A stretch of 64,000 nucleotides of DNA from Nannochloris sp. 'desiccata' (GCA_019044685.2 JAGTXX020000009.1:558001-622000), one strand, 5' to 3'. Counted from the first letter of the stretch, positions 45,003 to 57,498 are shown. Made by a program: numbers and translations. Notes: a model not told the origin generated them from the sequence alone.

Positions 45003-46314
45003 ATGTCCAGCGACGGCAACGTAGGCCTGGCTTTTGGCTTGGTGTGTGCAGCAGGTGCTGCAACATGTATCGGAGCGTCTGTGGTGTTCTTTGCCAGTCT
45101 AGCAAAACCTAGATTCCTAGCCGGGTCTCTTGGCTTTGCAGCCGGTGTTATGATCTGTACGTATTTTCTCTCCGATATCTTTGCACAATTAGCCGATTTT
45201 TCTCTGTTTCCCCCCCTAAAACAGACTTTTGTTTATCGTCCCCTCTCAACCACAGCTCTTTGAATGAAATATGTCTTCCCCTCCCCCTTCCTCTGCAGAC
45301 GTGTCTATGGTCCAAATTTTTATGACAAGCTCCGTAGATAGCTTTAATGACGCCAATTTCTCGGCAGACGAATCATTTAGATACTCTACTCTAACATTTT
45401 TCTGTGGTTTTATTATTATTTTTATATTAGACCGCATCGTTCATTTTATCGTTGATCGCTTGGAAGCTCGCAAACAAGCTGTTATCGCGTCCAGCCAAAG
45501 CCGCGCTGTACTTTTAAACGCTGAGGATGAGACAGATACCGTCCCTGGCACCACTTCGTCTCGTAGCAACACCATGCCTGTACGGGATGTCGAAGCAGGA
45601 CAACAAAATGTAGCGAAAATAGCAGCCACTGCAAATAGTCCCTCTGCAATTTGCACCTCCAGATGCCCACCTTCCCCTACTTTAATGAAAACTAAAGGTC
45701 CAGACACTGCGGGAGACGAGGAAGCTGCAGGTGGCAGTGATGATGCCGAGCAAGAAAAGAAGGACGACAACGAAACTGGCCCCAACGAAGAAAATACCAC
45801 GAGCTCTCGAGAAGCACCGGCTCCTATAATGGAATTCTTAGAAAACGACCCCCACAACTTTGCATTAAAGAAAATGGGTGTGTTGACCGCCATAGCCATT
45901 TTTATTCACAACTTCCCTGAAGGTCTAGTCACGTATAGCGCCACTCTCGCCGATCCAGGTGTTGGTGTTGCTGTATGTGTCGCCATAGCTCTCCACAACG
46001 CCCCGGAAGGAGCTGTCATCGCATTGCCAATTTACTACGCCACGGGCTCTAAATGGAAAGCATTTATGTGGGGATCGTTATCCGGTCTTTCTGAGCCTAT
46101 TGGAGCACTTGTAGGGTGGGCAGCTCTCTCAGGTGGAGCTGACTTATCATTTGGAATAGTTTTTGGTCTCGTGGCTGGAATGATGACGTACATTAGTGTG
46201 AAGGAATTAATTCCAATGGCTTTACGGTACGATCCTAAAGATACAGTGGCAACAACGTGTATTATCGCAGGAATGGCTGTGATGGCGCTGTCCCTCGTTC
46301 TGTTTACATTGTAG
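45003..46314 (+). CDS. ZIP-family divalent metal transporter (ZupT/GufA-like)
   Basis: Exons 45003-45156 and 45299-46314 join in phase 1 (T|AC), giving 389 residues. The first two helices include SLGFAAGVMIYVS. A long acidic cytosolic loop (about residues 120-230) is polar. Then two metal-binding helices carry IHNFPEGLVTYSA and LHNAPEGAVIALP, the ZIP signature for zinc, iron or manganese. Known role: import into the cytosol from outside or from organelles. The ER/Golgi or plastid cannot be told apart. Confidence 0.92.
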
Positions 46315-46628
46315 AAGTTTATGAATTAAAAAAAAAGTTGAAAACTTTGTGGATGAAGAGATTTTTTCATTTGTATACTCGAGATCTCTTTTTATATGCT
46401 CTCCAATTTTTACTTGCTTGTTAGTATGCTTTTTTCATGGTCTCTATTGAGTGAACAGTGGAATGTAAATATCTCTATTTACATAATAGAACTTGAGGAA
46501 ACCTCACTCTAACTGAAAGACATGGGACAAAAGGCCCCTGAAAAAAATTAAAGAAAGATATATCTGCATACGATTTCGTTTCTGTTCTACTCCTCTATCA
46601 ACTAACGACAATACTCCATAACACTGTT
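46315..46628. other. Intergenic between convergent genes
   Basis: AT-rich 3' UTR-like DNA with no gene. A TGTAA at 46465 lies 150 bp past the ZIP stop. Confidence 0.4.
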
Positions 46629-48024
46629 CTAAATCTGCAATGCTGCAGCAATAGGTTCCGCCAAAGACAGGACCTCGAACGGTGCCAAATCCGTCACAGC
46701 TTCTACGGTGCTAGGACAAGAATCAGAAATCCAAAAATAGCTAAACCCGTCGGCAGCTCCATTTTGGCCTTCTGGCTTAAATCTCTTCCAAGACTCATTA
46801 GGGAACACTCCATGAGTGACATACGCACTGACATGGAGTGCCCCCTGTGTCGCTAGCAATTTTTGACATTCAATCAACGTACTTCCAGACTGTACGAGAT
46901 CATCTACAATGACGACGTGACGACCCCGGGGTGTTCCTTCTTTCAAGCGTACTATACGTTTATCTCCATCCCGTACCTTCGTACAGATGACTTCAGGGTA
47001 GTCCCCAAATTGGTAATGAAAGCGCTTCCATGCACCTTCATCAGGGTAGGCAATGGTGATCTGGTCTGCATCTGGGAGCTGACGAAGTCGTTCTCTGAGA
47101 AGAGGAATCCCAGATTCGAAGAGCGGTAAGACTTGATCACCAAAGTAAAAACGCTCTTGTAAGGCGTGAATATCGAAAATAACCACAGAAGCGGGGCCAC
47201 CACGTGCCAATGGAATGTTGGAAATGATACGGGCAAGGGTAAAGGCAGTAGCAACATCTCCTTCAGCTTCTACCCTCTCTGCTGTTCCAGTCGGGAAGTA
47301 CGGTAATACCAAGGTGAAAGAGCCAACAAAGAGACGTGGAAGCTGGTAAATGATGGAAATTTGCTCAAAAATCACACCAGGATCATGGAACGAGGCGAGA
47401 AAGGCCACGTGGCGATTGCGAATTCGGATAGCGTCCCGAACGTACAGATTTGGGAAGCCGTCAGCAAAGCGTTTCCATGTGATTTCGGCAAGCTCGACAT
47501 TACCATTGCTGACGTCAGCGATACGGCGAGCAAGGCCTTCGCATTCGGGATAATAGAAGAGAAGGCAGTCCTTCTTCAATGTCTCAGGCACCTGTGGAGA
47601 ATGATGCGGTCTGGATATTTAATTTTTTTGGTAAGGAAAGCCTTTTTAGCGGCAACGTCGACGAGAGATATAAATAATTTGAAAAATCGCCTAGTTTACT
47701 GTGGCATTAAGTTCGTACCTCATTGAGTTCAACATTAGGTCCGGTTATTCTAAAGTCGTTCTCTCTAGAAAAAAAGGCCGAAGAGGAGGGTTTGAGCAGT
47801 AAGTGATTGCTCATCTTAGCGGCGCTGGATGAAGAGTCAGAACCGTCTTCAGCGAATGCCGTTTCAAGGTCCAGTTGCTCCGATGCGTTCAGTGAGCAGT
47901 TTCTGTATTTATAAATTAATTTAGGGGCTAAACAGTGGGCGGCTGAGCTATTAAAGACTAGTTGATTTGAATAATTGATGGGTGATGGCCGCACAGAGGT
48001 GCGAAAGTTCAGTCTTCCAGACAT
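46629..48024 (-). CDS. PRS: Ribose-phosphate pyrophosphokinase (plant PRS3/4-type)
   Basis: Exons 48024-47719 and 47591-46629 join in phase 0 (GAG|gtacga ... ccacag|GTG), giving 422 residues. The start at 48024 is the first ATG; upstream in-frame codons are non-ATG. An 80-residue Ser/Asn-rich leader suggests organelle targeting. The body has two PRT folds. The PRPP-binding loop is [15 protein letters not shown], and the earlier [15 protein letters not shown] replaces the DLH element seen in class I enzymes. Known: it makes PRPP for nucleotides, His and Trp. This type is phosphate-independent in plants. Confidence 0.88.
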
Positions 48025-48275
48025 AAGCCGACACAATTATGCCCGCCCAAATATACCCATGGGCTGAGGGCTCGAAATTTAATAACAAAGACGGTTAGGG
48101 GCGGCCATATTTTGAAATCCTTCCGTCACGATTTTTGCCGTTGAACTTTTGGATCTGACAATGTCAGTGACATCAGGTCCTCGAGCTATTTTCTATTCAA
48201 AACATATCTTGGCGTTGCTGTACAAGCCTTGCAATAAACAGCGACAGCGTTGGTCGAGGCAATGGCTCTGAAAAC

Positions 48276-49584
48276 ATGGCAAATATAAACAATTCGTAAG
48301 TCGTTGTGCCGACGTCAAGGTTCTTCCACAGCTTGATCGCCTTCATTATCGCATTCTACCTTTCATGTGCAGGCTTACATCTCCAGCTAGAGGCCCACTA
48401 GCTGTCAGGGTCGCTGCACATAGCGCAGCAGCACCGAATGGGATCGATGTAGAGCAAGGCAATGGTCGAGGCCAGGTGAGTCCTTCTTGCTCTTTTGTTA
48501 TAGCAAGCAGTGTCAAATACAGTGATGTAGATCTGTCCTTAATGCGAGTAAGCTGCAGGTTCCTCTGTTGACACTACAGACGTGAACAAATTTGCTCACC
48601 AACAGTTCCGCCGCCGCCCCTTTGTTATTTTCTCAACTGCAGACAACTATAGACCAAGAGGATCTAAAAAAGGAACCCCAAGGACGGCTTCAATACTTCC
48701 GTTCTGGAGCATGGTTTCGCTCAGCAATCACTCTAGCTATCCTATATTTACTAGCTCTGACATTTTTAATTTCTCTATATCGTCGTCTCCCTCCAATGGA
48801 CGACCTGGTAGCCCGTGCTGCTGCTGCTGGGGACGCCCAAGCAGCAACAACCTTGCGCCTCGCAATCCCACATAGTATAGAAGAGCTTCGAGCAGTGAGA
48901 TCCACCTTAGAAACGTACAGGCAAGAGTATAGCTCACAAGTAGCTTCTCTCCTTATAACGGCCTACCTGTTTCTACAAACCTTTATGATCCCAGGTCCTT
49001 TGGGAATCAATATCTTAGCAGGAAGCTTATACCCATTTTGGACAGCGATGCTTTTCACTGCAGTTGTCTCTACCCTAGGTGCTTCCCTCAATTATTGGCT
49101 TGTCAGGTGTCTACTAAAAGATGCGGTCACGACGCTTTTCCCTTCAAGGATAACTGCCTTTCAAGCAGAAATGCGGCGACATAACACGCATTTACTAAAT
49201 TACATGCTATTTATTAGAGTCACACCGGTGCTGCCACATTGGTTTGTGAATTTAGCATCCCCCATTGTGGGAGTTCCTTTCCATATTTTTTTAATGGCAA
49301 CTGCCATTGGACACCAACCTATGAATTTTATTACAGTTCAAGCTGGCGCTGCATTGTCGTCAATAAACCACGTCTCTGATTTGTATAGTCTCCGGAATGT
49401 AGCGTTTCTTATGGCTGTTGGGGTCCTTGCGTTGATTCCTGTCGCTTTGAAACGGAGGGTGAAAAAGGGGGCAAAGGGATTACCGAGGAGACAAACATTG
49501 CTTAATCTGCTGCCGATTATTAATCAAGATAAGATTAATGGGAGTATAGGGGTGCAGCTTAATGGTTCTGAATCTACTGCGTAG
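48276..49584 (+). CDS. VTT/SNARE-associated membrane protein, TMEM41-like
   Basis: Exons 48276-48295 (20 nt), 48373-48475 and 48643-49584 join in phases 2 and 0, giving 354 residues. The first two exons add a soluble 41-residue lead. The protein has about six hydrophobic helices. The VTT core shows FMIPGPLGINILAGSLYPFW and the second re-entrant block FIRVTPVLPHWFVNLASPIV, which is the TMEM41B/VMP1 form. Known: these are ER phospholipid scramblases needed in autophagy and lipid droplets. The divergent neighbour is PRPP synthetase. Confidence 0.88.
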
Positions 49585-49924
49585 TAGTAGCAGTAGTAAT
49601 AGTCTCGTTAGCTTTTTGTTCTTCCTCTCGGTGAGGAGAAAACCTGTGGTTACCGCCGTATCTTGAACTTGACTTTCTATTATTGGACGTTACACTAATT
49701 TTTTGATATTGGATTTGATGCAATAATAATCTTGATGATAAAATCAATACTTGTTCTTTATCTGCAAACCTCTACCCTAGCTAGTTTTACATACAGAGGA
49801 TTGACACCCTCATGCCGCCTTGCAACTGCAAAGTGTCGCACCAGCAAAAGATGTTTTTCCTATAGCAATATCGACAATTAGTCAGCATTTTATTTAGTGA
49901 GATTTATTTTAGAGATACATTCAT
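49585..49924. other. Intergenic, no gene seen
   Basis: 3' UTR of the VTT gene and promoter of the methyltransferase. A short TAG-rich run follows the VTT stop. Confidence 0.4.
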
Positions 49925-50830
49925 ATGCGATTTGCATATCAAAGACGGCCTTTGGGCATTTCGTGTAGCAACGTTCGATCAGATTATGTGTCTCGAGATC
50001 GAAACCATAGTTGTGCAGTTAAAAAACCTCACGCCCTAAACCTGAAACGAGATGACAAATCAAAATTAATTTGGTCTTCTAGAAGGTCTCTGCTAGCCAC
50101 CCCTGCGTTAATTTGCGGTTGTGGATTTTGTAGAGGAGCTACCGCGGCCAACGGGGCTCCTCGTAATGCGTTTTTAGACCGAGTCTTTGCTCAAAACATG
50201 TATACTGGCATGAATGAATACGAAGAAGCTATTGCACCGGTGAAAACAAACCTATTCTCGCGGTTGAAACCTGCCAGTCCCTCCACTTCCTCCCTTGACG
50301 TGGTGGAAATAGGCATAGGAACAGGTCCATCGCTGAAGTATTACCCACGAGAAGAATATCCAAACCTCTCCATCACTGCCGTAGATCCAAATAACTTTAT
50401 GTTACCTTATCTTTACAAAAACATGGACGCCCAGCGTTGGGAGCGAGATAGCATATCATGGCAACTAGGCACAGCAGAAGCATTACCGCTGGAAGACTCG
50501 TCAACTGATGTAGTAGTTTGCACTTTAGTATTGTGCTCTGTTTCTGACGTTGAAAAGGCTGTGAAAGAGGCAACACGGGTACTTCGCCCTGGAGGTCAAT
50601 TTCTGTTCATCGAACACACTATAGCGCAACCAAATGCTAGTTTATTGTTTAAAATCTCTCAAAGGGCGTTAAACCCAATGCAGAGAGCCTTGGCTGATGG
50701 ATGTAATTTGACAAGAGATCCACTTGCAGTGATAGAAAAGGCCGGGTTTAGTAGTGTAGATGCTATGCGGTTTGAAGTAGAGGGGATGGGGTTGATTGCC
50801 CCTCATGTGGCGGGCATTGCTATTGCTTAG
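49925..50830 (+). CDS. SAM-dependent methyltransferase (METTL7-like), lumen-type leader
   Basis: Single exon of 301 residues. Residues 1-75 form a basic leader ending in SSRRSLLATPALICGCGFC, a twin-arginine-like signal, which suggests targeting to the thylakoid lumen or another organelle. The methyltransferase fold has motif I VVEIGIGTGPSLKYY, motif II ITAVDPNN, then LPLEDSSTDVVVCTLVLCSV and LRPGGQFLFIEHT. That pattern matches the METTL7/UbiE-like clan. The substrate, perhaps a quinone or thiol, is unknown. Confidence 0.82.
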   Translation: MRFAYQRRPLGISCSNVRSDYVSRDRNHSCAVKKPHALNLKRDDKSKLIWSSRRSLLATPALICGCGFCRGATAANGAPRNAFLDRVFAQNMYTGMNEYEEAIAPVKTNLFSRLKPASPSTSSLDVVEIGIGTGPSLKYYPREEYPNLSITAVDPNNFMLPYLYKNMDAQRWERDSISWQLGTAEALPLEDSSTDVVVCTLVLCSVSDVEKAVKEATRVLRPGGQFLFIEHTIAQPNASLLFKISQRALNPMQRALADGCNLTRDPLAVIEKAGFSSVDAMRFEVEGMGLIAPHVAGIAIA

Positions 50831-50975
50831 AAAAATTAGTCACCGCTAATTAAAAAAAAACTTGTTTCATTTTCAATGTGTAATTACATTGCATGCTTTG
50901 CTTTTATATTCAAGGCCAAATCGAGCTCTTATCAAGCCGTTTGGAATATAGGCTGTTCCGTCCTTGTCATTTATG

Positions 50976-52001
50976 TTAAAAAATCGCGCCCACATACAAT
51001 AACTTGTATGGATTCGTTGGAGGAGCCTCACCGTCTTCTGGTTGACACATTGCAATTTTGACATCAACTATTTGTTCCAAATAACGATTAAAATGGCTAC
51101 TGATGTCTTCAGAACCTTCAGCTGGTTTGGGGAGTATAATCTCTTTCTTTTTGAGCCGACGGTCTGCAGTTGTCTGCAAGGACACCAAACGCACTTCTCT
51201 AAGACCCAAATCAGATCGAGTCTATTGCTACGATCTATTTCCTCGTCATCAAACTCTACAATATGTCCATTGCACAACGTCAAAACTTCAGTTTCCCGTC
51301 GAACATTTTTTCCTCACCTTTTCCTTCAATAAAATGACCAGGATTTTTTCATTTGGGAAAAGTAAATGCAAAGTCGACTTTCGTCGTCTTCAGGGTCGGC
51401 AATGTCTGTCAACCATTGGTTATATACACTGGCATTAAAATAGTACGGAGAGCCCCGGAACAGAATCGAATGCCAAAATCTTCTTTTTCATCCCTTAATC
51501 TCTCCAGTTAGTGCTCATAAAGATAGAAAGAACCTTCATGTTCATCTTCCTTCCTTCCTTCCTTCGACAGTGTCCATTTCTTGAAGTTACCTTACGAGAA
51601 TTTCTGGACATTTTGTCGCAACGAAGGAGTTGCGTTGTATAAAGTTGTCAATATCTATTAACCACAGGAGCTCGGGATCAAACTGGTCACGTATCTTTTG
51701 GGCACGATGGCCACCGCTCTAGGCCACCACTCTTGGCACATTTTCTGCCAAACTCGTTCCAAAGATTTGATGCATTGCTTCCAGTGCTTGCAAACGAGCA
51801 TGGCTGACATTAAGTCTGCAGTTTAGCGGCGAAATTGCAGAAAGAAACCTCTGCCACTTCTGCAGGTAGAGATTTCATCTGTTGAAATAGATCGATCATC
51901 TTTTTCCAATTGGTCCATTGAGCCTCGGGAGAATGCTGGAACTTTCTCAATTGTGATATATGAAAATCGCATATTTTTGAAACCTTTCGTGTCCTGATCA
52001 T
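50976..52001 (-). pseudogene. Decayed or frame-broken F-box protein gene
   Basis: Starting at ATG 52001 the frame reads SLPAEVAEVSFCNF, the start of an F-box. After a frame change near 51820 it continues ADLMSAMLVCKHWKQCIKSL, then WQKMCQEWWP, the rest of the F-box. Further coherent pieces lie in changing frames: FDPELLWLIDIDNFIQRNSF near 51690-51610, RGSPYYFNASVYNQWLTDIA near 51460-51400, EFDDEEIDRSNRLDLIW near 51260, and KPAEGSEDISSHFNRYLEQI to the stop at 50976. At least four frame changes and a stop are needed. One piece could be spliced, since an intron-like GTAAGG ... CACTAAC ... TTAAG segment lies at about 51590-51490. Family after the F-box is not recognised. Confidence 0.6.
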
Positions 52002-52173
52002 TTCAACGTTTCAAACAGCAAAAAATGATTTTGAAAAATTGGATAGGCGAGTGATCAGGGCATTTTAAATCTCATACAATTCCAAATCTCTTGATCTTTC
52101 AAACTGATAATAGGATAATTGCAACCATACAGGCCACTAAGAACGATAATAGAAAATTTATAGCAAAATCATA

Positions 52174-53372
52174 ATGGCAAGAGCTGGGGGATATTCCAAC
52201 CAGAATGGAGTCGGAAAGAGGACACCGACAATAGAGATAAAAAGGATAGAGCCAGATTATTGCGAATTTCTGCTCAAGGGGACTGATGCGAGCGTAGCCA
52301 ATGCTTTACGGCGAGTAATCCTGGCAGAGGTGAGCTAAACAAAGGTTCTAATGTAGTTGTCAGGTGCTTGCTTGGATTGTATTGATGTGAAAATTAGATT
52401 TTAGTCGCTGATCATTCCAAATATTCTCTACAGGTCCCAACAATTGCAATCGAGCTTGTGGAGATTGAAATTAACACAACTGTGCTCAATGACGAGTTTC
52501 TAGCACATAGATTAGGTATGCTGAACAAAGCTTGTTTGCCGAAAGCTGCTCTTCAGAAGCCCAGGATTGTTTGTTTCTGGTTTCAGCTCCCTGATCAAAC
52601 ATATCCCAGCTTTGATCATCCCTGCTCCCCTACAATCAATTCAATATAACTCCCTTCCTCCTCAATTGCAGGCTTAATCCCCATCGTCAGTGACTCTGTC
52701 TTTGATCTCAAGAGTATATATGAATCAACCGAAGATACAGACACTGTAGACGTAGACCTCAGCTTACACGTCAAATGCACCACCGACGACACGATCAGCG
52801 TAACTTCCGATGACTTGATTTTAAACGTAGAATTCCCTAAAGTCATGCCTATAGGCTATCACGAACGTAATAACAGAAATCGAATAGATCGACCTGTCCT
52901 TCTCGTTAAAATGCGCCGTGGACAGGAACTCAAGTTACGATGTATCGCACGAAAAGGCATCGGCAAAGATCACGCCAAATGGCAACCGGTGGCCACGGCA
53001 GCATATCAATACGTCGCCGACATTACGATTAATCACGCATTAGTAGACACCCTCAGTGAAGCACAAAGAGAAGAACTCTGTGCAGCTGATCCTAGGAAAA
53101 CATTTAAATATAATAAATTAACCCGGCGTATTGAAGTCTCTGACCCTTTACAGTATCAATACGACGGTGAAGTACTCGTCAAAGCCGAGGATTTGGGGGT
53201 CCCTGGTGCTATTGACATTGTACAACAGCAAGATCATTTCTTATTTAGAGTTGAAGGGACAGGAGCATTACATGCCGGTGATGTCGTGGCGATGGCTTTT
53301 GAAATTTTATTAAACAAGATTAAGACGTTACAAGATGGATTGGAGCAGCTGTTCCAGCAAGGGCAGGTATAG
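52174..53372 (+). CDS. RPB3: RNA polymerase II subunit RPB3
   Basis: Exons 52174-52329, 52434-52515 and 52672-53372 (phases 0 and 1) give 312 residues. The N-terminal alpha-motif is intact: [20 protein letters not shown] and [29 protein letters not shown] and [19 protein letters not shown] are RPB3 hallmarks. The zinc-binding cysteines of many RPB3 proteins are replaced here, because the loop after LSLHVKC has TTDDT instead. Known role: dimerises with RPB11 to nucleate Pol II assembly. The C-terminal dimer helix ends [11 protein letters not shown]. Confidence 0.92.
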
Positions 53373-53540
53373 TAGACAAGCTTCGTGTAGTCGTATATTT
53401 AAACTATGTGTAACAGTATCTTTACAAATTTATCTTAGTCTCAAAAAAATAATTAAGATTCATAAGCCAAAAGTAATACCTCCAGCACATTGCCGGGGTA
53501 ATTTATTTGTTTATCTACAACTTGTAACTTCTTTCTTTCC

Positions 53541-55318
53541 TTAAGCAGCAACAGGCTGGCCTTCTCTGACCTTTCTCGTCACAGACCTCATCGTCACAAA
53601 CTCTTCAGCAGCGCTAGGGTGAATACCAACCACACTATCCAAGTCTTTTTTCTTAATTCCCATTTTCACAGCTACACCCATACCCTGCAAGATCTCTGCA
53701 GAGTCGGGTCCCACCATGTGACATCCAACAACAACATCAGTATCAGCAGCAACCAACAATTTCATAAAAGTACGTGCCTGTGCTCCACTGATAGTATTGC
53801 GCATAGGACGGAAGGCAGACGTATATACATCGACATTTTTGTAATGCTGTACTGCCTGTTCCTCAGATAACCCGACAGTACCAATTTGAGGATTAGAAAA
53901 GACAGCCGTAGCGATGTTGTCGTAATCTGGAGCGGTGGGTTCATTACCAAAGATCGTTTTTGTTAATGCCATGGATTCCATAAGAGCAACAGGGGTTAAG
54001 GCCATGCGATCAGTGACATCACCAACTGCCCAAATTGACGGGACATTGGTGCGGGAGTATTTGTCTACCTCAATAGCCCCAGTTTCAGATAACTTAACAC
54101 CCGCAGCATCTAAACCGAGCTTTCCAATATTGGGACGACGCCCAGTAGCAGCAAGAACGTGGTCAACGATGAAAGTAGCATCGCCGTCAGAGCCATTAGC
54201 AGACGAGACGGTAAACTCCAGTTTACCATTATCGAGCTTCTTGAGGGATTTAGGAGTGCGGTATGGGTGTAATTTGATACCTGTGTTTTGTTCGTACTGT
54301 TCAGCAGCGAAAGTACGGACTTCCTCGTCGAATCCACGAAGAGGTGCTGGTTGGCGGTACACAAGATGTACTTCAGAACCCAATCCAGCGAAAATCGAGG
54401 CAAATTCAACCGCAATGTACCCACCGCCGATAATTGCAATGCTTCTGGGGACTTCTGTCACCTCCAAAGCGTGATCAGAGATAATAGCAAGCTCGCTCCC
54501 TTCAAACTTGGGCACAAAAGCCTTGGCTCCGGTAGCAACTAAAATATTCTTGGCAGTGACACGACGTCCAGCGACCTCTACAGTGTGGGGGTCTACAATC
54601 ACGCCACGTCCTTCAATCATCTCGACTCCTGAGTTCTTCAACAAGTTGCCGTATATTCCGTTTAGACGTTGAAGTTCAGCGTTTTTCTTGCCCAAGAAAG
54701 TAGTCCAATCGAGGGTAGGAGTACCAGGAATGTTCCATCCAAAGCCCTGCGCATCTTTAAAGGCTTCAGCATACTCGGAGCAGTAGACAAAGAGCTTCTT
54801 GGGTACGCAGCCACGGAGAACACAAGTGCCACCAGCACCACCAGCGCTGTCAGAGGCGATTGGGTTGTAAGGCATTTCGCAGATGCCTACTTTAGCACCA
54901 TAGGTACCTGCAGCCACACGAGCTGCACGAACACCCCCACTACCAGCACCAATGCAGAAGAAATCGTAATCATACTCGCCTCCGTTAGAAGCTCCGTTGC
55001 CATTGCCGTTGGCGGCGGCGGAAGATGCAACTACGTTCATAGCGAAATTTCGGCGAAAATGGGCCTTTTGAGCGTGTAATACGTCGAGAGTTTTTTTTGT
55101 TGACTTGTTTAATGATAAGCACTTGCGGAAAGCTGCAGAAATTTGAAAGGAAGAAGGAGTGATACACATGTTTGTGGTTGATCTTTTCAAAGCATCTAGA
55201 GAAAAAGAATGGTATTTTTTGGAGTGTAAAGCTGAATTACTTATTGCATCTTATATTACATACCTGGCAAGCAAGGTCTACTTTGCTGTATTAAATTTGT
55301 GGCCCCAAGGCAGCTCAT
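53541..55318 (-). CDS. GR: Glutathione reductase, organelle (plastid) type
   Basis: Exons 55318-55264 and 55195-53541 join in phase 1 (G|AT), giving 569 residues. The leader is basic and Ser/Thr-rich for about 70 residues, then a FAD-binding GAGSGGVRAAR. The redox disulfide is GGTCVLRGCVPKK. The NADPH motif is GGGYIAVEFASIFAGLG with AATGRRPN nearby. The C-terminal catalytic His-Glu is in VGIHPSAAEEFV. Known: keeps glutathione reduced using NADPH in plastid and mitochondrion. The length and leader fit the plastid form. Confidence 0.93.
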
Positions 55319-55627
55319 CGCCTTTGCTCTATTGATCAAATGCAGCGAAAATAAGCAACTGCAAGCAAACTGGAGGTGCTACGAGGTGAGGACACAATAT
55401 TGGACAGCAATACAAAAAATTCAATTACTTGATTTTCTCTAGGCTGTGTTCGACTAATTAACATTGAGGCTTTCCTCTAAGCCTGAGGCTGAGCCCTCGG
55501 CGCTTAAATTCCACCTGTTGCAAACCTAGCGGAGCTAGAGCTTCTTTACTGGACAGCTGCTGCATCATAGCTTACGTCATTGAAACTGAAGAGGTGTCGG
55601 TATAGTTTACATTAAGAACAGATTACC
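55319..55627. other. Intergenic between two minus-strand genes
   Basis: Likely promoter of glutathione reductase and 3' UTR of the gene at 55628. No frame of interest. Confidence 0.4.
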
Positions 55628-57498
55628 TCACAATCTGAGCGTTGCTGCTAGTTGTTGCAGCAACTGTGCTTTCGGCCAGTCTAGGTTTGGCACATTCAGA
55701 CCAAAGGAAGGATGCAGCTCACAAAATGCATCTAAACAATCGATAACAGCACGAACCTGACGTGAACTCAAAACCACACTATCTTCCGAATCACTAGATT
55801 CTCTATCAATTAGCGCAGCACGCATTTCATAGCTACTCCCGTCCTGCAACCGTCGTACTTGGAGTCTCTCATTTGCTGGAATCCAAGGCGTCAACGCTTT
55901 CTTCGTTTCGATTTGACCACCACACGTACCAAGTAACAATTCTCCACTTTCTAGACCAGCTAAAGCCATCAACAGCACCTTCAACTCCTCCCCAGAACCT
56001 TGAATAACAAACTCATTTTCATTAATTCCGTCATCGTCCCTGCCGTCTGTTGCAATTTTATTATATTCTTTCTGAGAAGGAGAAGCGTGATTAAAGAAAG
56101 TAAGGCTAAATTTCTCTGGGCTAGGAATCACGGCTACTTTCCAGCACATGGCTGACAAAGCATCAAGCATACTCGATTCTGGATATTGTAAATATTCCAA
56201 TAAAAGAAAGCTTTTTAAAACTGGATCAGCGTCTTGTGAGGGGCCGTTGGTAGCGATGCTGCCTAATGAGAGAGACCCACCCGCGAGCACATCAAGCCAG
56301 GCGATCATCTCAATGTCATCTGCTGTGCGTGTTTCAATGCTAAAGGACACTGCATAGGCAGTTTTGGGGGATGGGATGGGGCTCGAAATTAACCCTGACC
56401 GCAACTGATATTTCTGCAAGGGAACGAGGAAAATGAAGAAATTTGTTTGATGTATATTTTATTTGTTTAACAAAAAGCTGAAATTATTTTAAATAAATAT
56501 ATGCTAATAGTAAACAATCCTCTTTGAACTCACCCAATTGTCCCAGTAAGGACTACTTGCAAGTTTTATTGCATTTCTAATAGGTGCTTGTCGACCACTC
56601 TCACCACGAACACCTTCTGTGAAGTCAAAATCGCTAGCTAGGACATTAAACGGCGTATCTGTACTAACACCACTAGCCTTTGAAGCAGCCTTTTCTTTCA
56701 ATTTAAGGTATTCAGCACGCATTGACTTTTCAACTTCTTGAGCAACAGCAGGGGCAGCACTCCGGCACAAAGTCATCAAGAGTTTCATGGAGTCTAGAGT
56801 TTTGAGGGACCTTTCTGGAGCATCTTTGAGACGTTGTAACACTGCAACGGGAAGATAATATAACTGAAGTAATGAGATAATGTCCATCAGCGCTCGTGTT
56901 CTGTAAATGAAAAAAAAAAAGGAAAAAAAAATTCAACCTACACCCATTGATATCACAATCTTCGTTTAGCTGGGATTTTAGGCTGGCATCCGCATTTTCT
57001 AGAATCTCTACTACAGACGCAGCTAGCATTTTTGATCGTGTAAAGTAAAAATTGTATAAAGCAACCAAAGAAGCGGCCCCCCTACTAGCAGTGCCCTCTG
57101 CAGGAAATAAAAAAATCCCGCCGGACAAAATTATGAATTAGAAAACAGCATATTTAAGCCTAGATGGTCGTAATTTTTGCAATTTATTCTCGTTTACCTA
57201 AGCTTCCAAATACGGCGAGTTCGCATATATTCTTAACATCAAACCTAAAGTCTATATTAGCATAGATACCTTGAGGCTCTGTTTCCGCCATGGTTCCGTT
57301 GGTGCCAGAAGCCGCTGCACGTCGCAGAATGCGAGTTTTACGCCCAGCAGATCCGACTGAAAAATCAAGATAGCTATTTTGCGTCGCAAGGCATAGCGCA
57401 GTGGGCTTGTGAGTGATCAGCTTTCGTGTGCGAGTTGGCGATGATTTTAGATGGAGACCCACAAAGCTCGGTTGAAAGGATACTAATTGGCTTTCCAT
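55628..57498 (-). CDS. Unknown probably plastid protein, four exons
   Basis: Exons 57498-57198, 57097-56944, 56900-56534 and 56413-55628 (phases 1, 2, 0) give 535 residues. The leader (MESQLVSFQPSFVGLHLKSS) continues Ser/Arg/Thr-rich for about 70 residues. The body is helical and soluble (LMDIISLLQLYYLPVAVLQR; LKTLDSMKLLMTLC), with an acidic loop, then SETSIV-like beta-rich parts around AYAVSFSIETRTADDIEM. A T-rich acceptor tract (about 56910-56930) and regular donors support the model. No domain is recognised. Confidence 0.65.

Noticed and set aside
44858..45112. 84-codon plus frame upstream of ZIP
   Set aside because: Overlaps the ZIP first exon in the wrong frame and has no domain.
51177..51208. 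Real 31-36 bp mini-introns in the F-box region
   Set aside because: Some segments look like tiny GT-AG introns, but the break inside the F-box itself cannot be fixed by any canonical splice, so frameshift decay is simpler.
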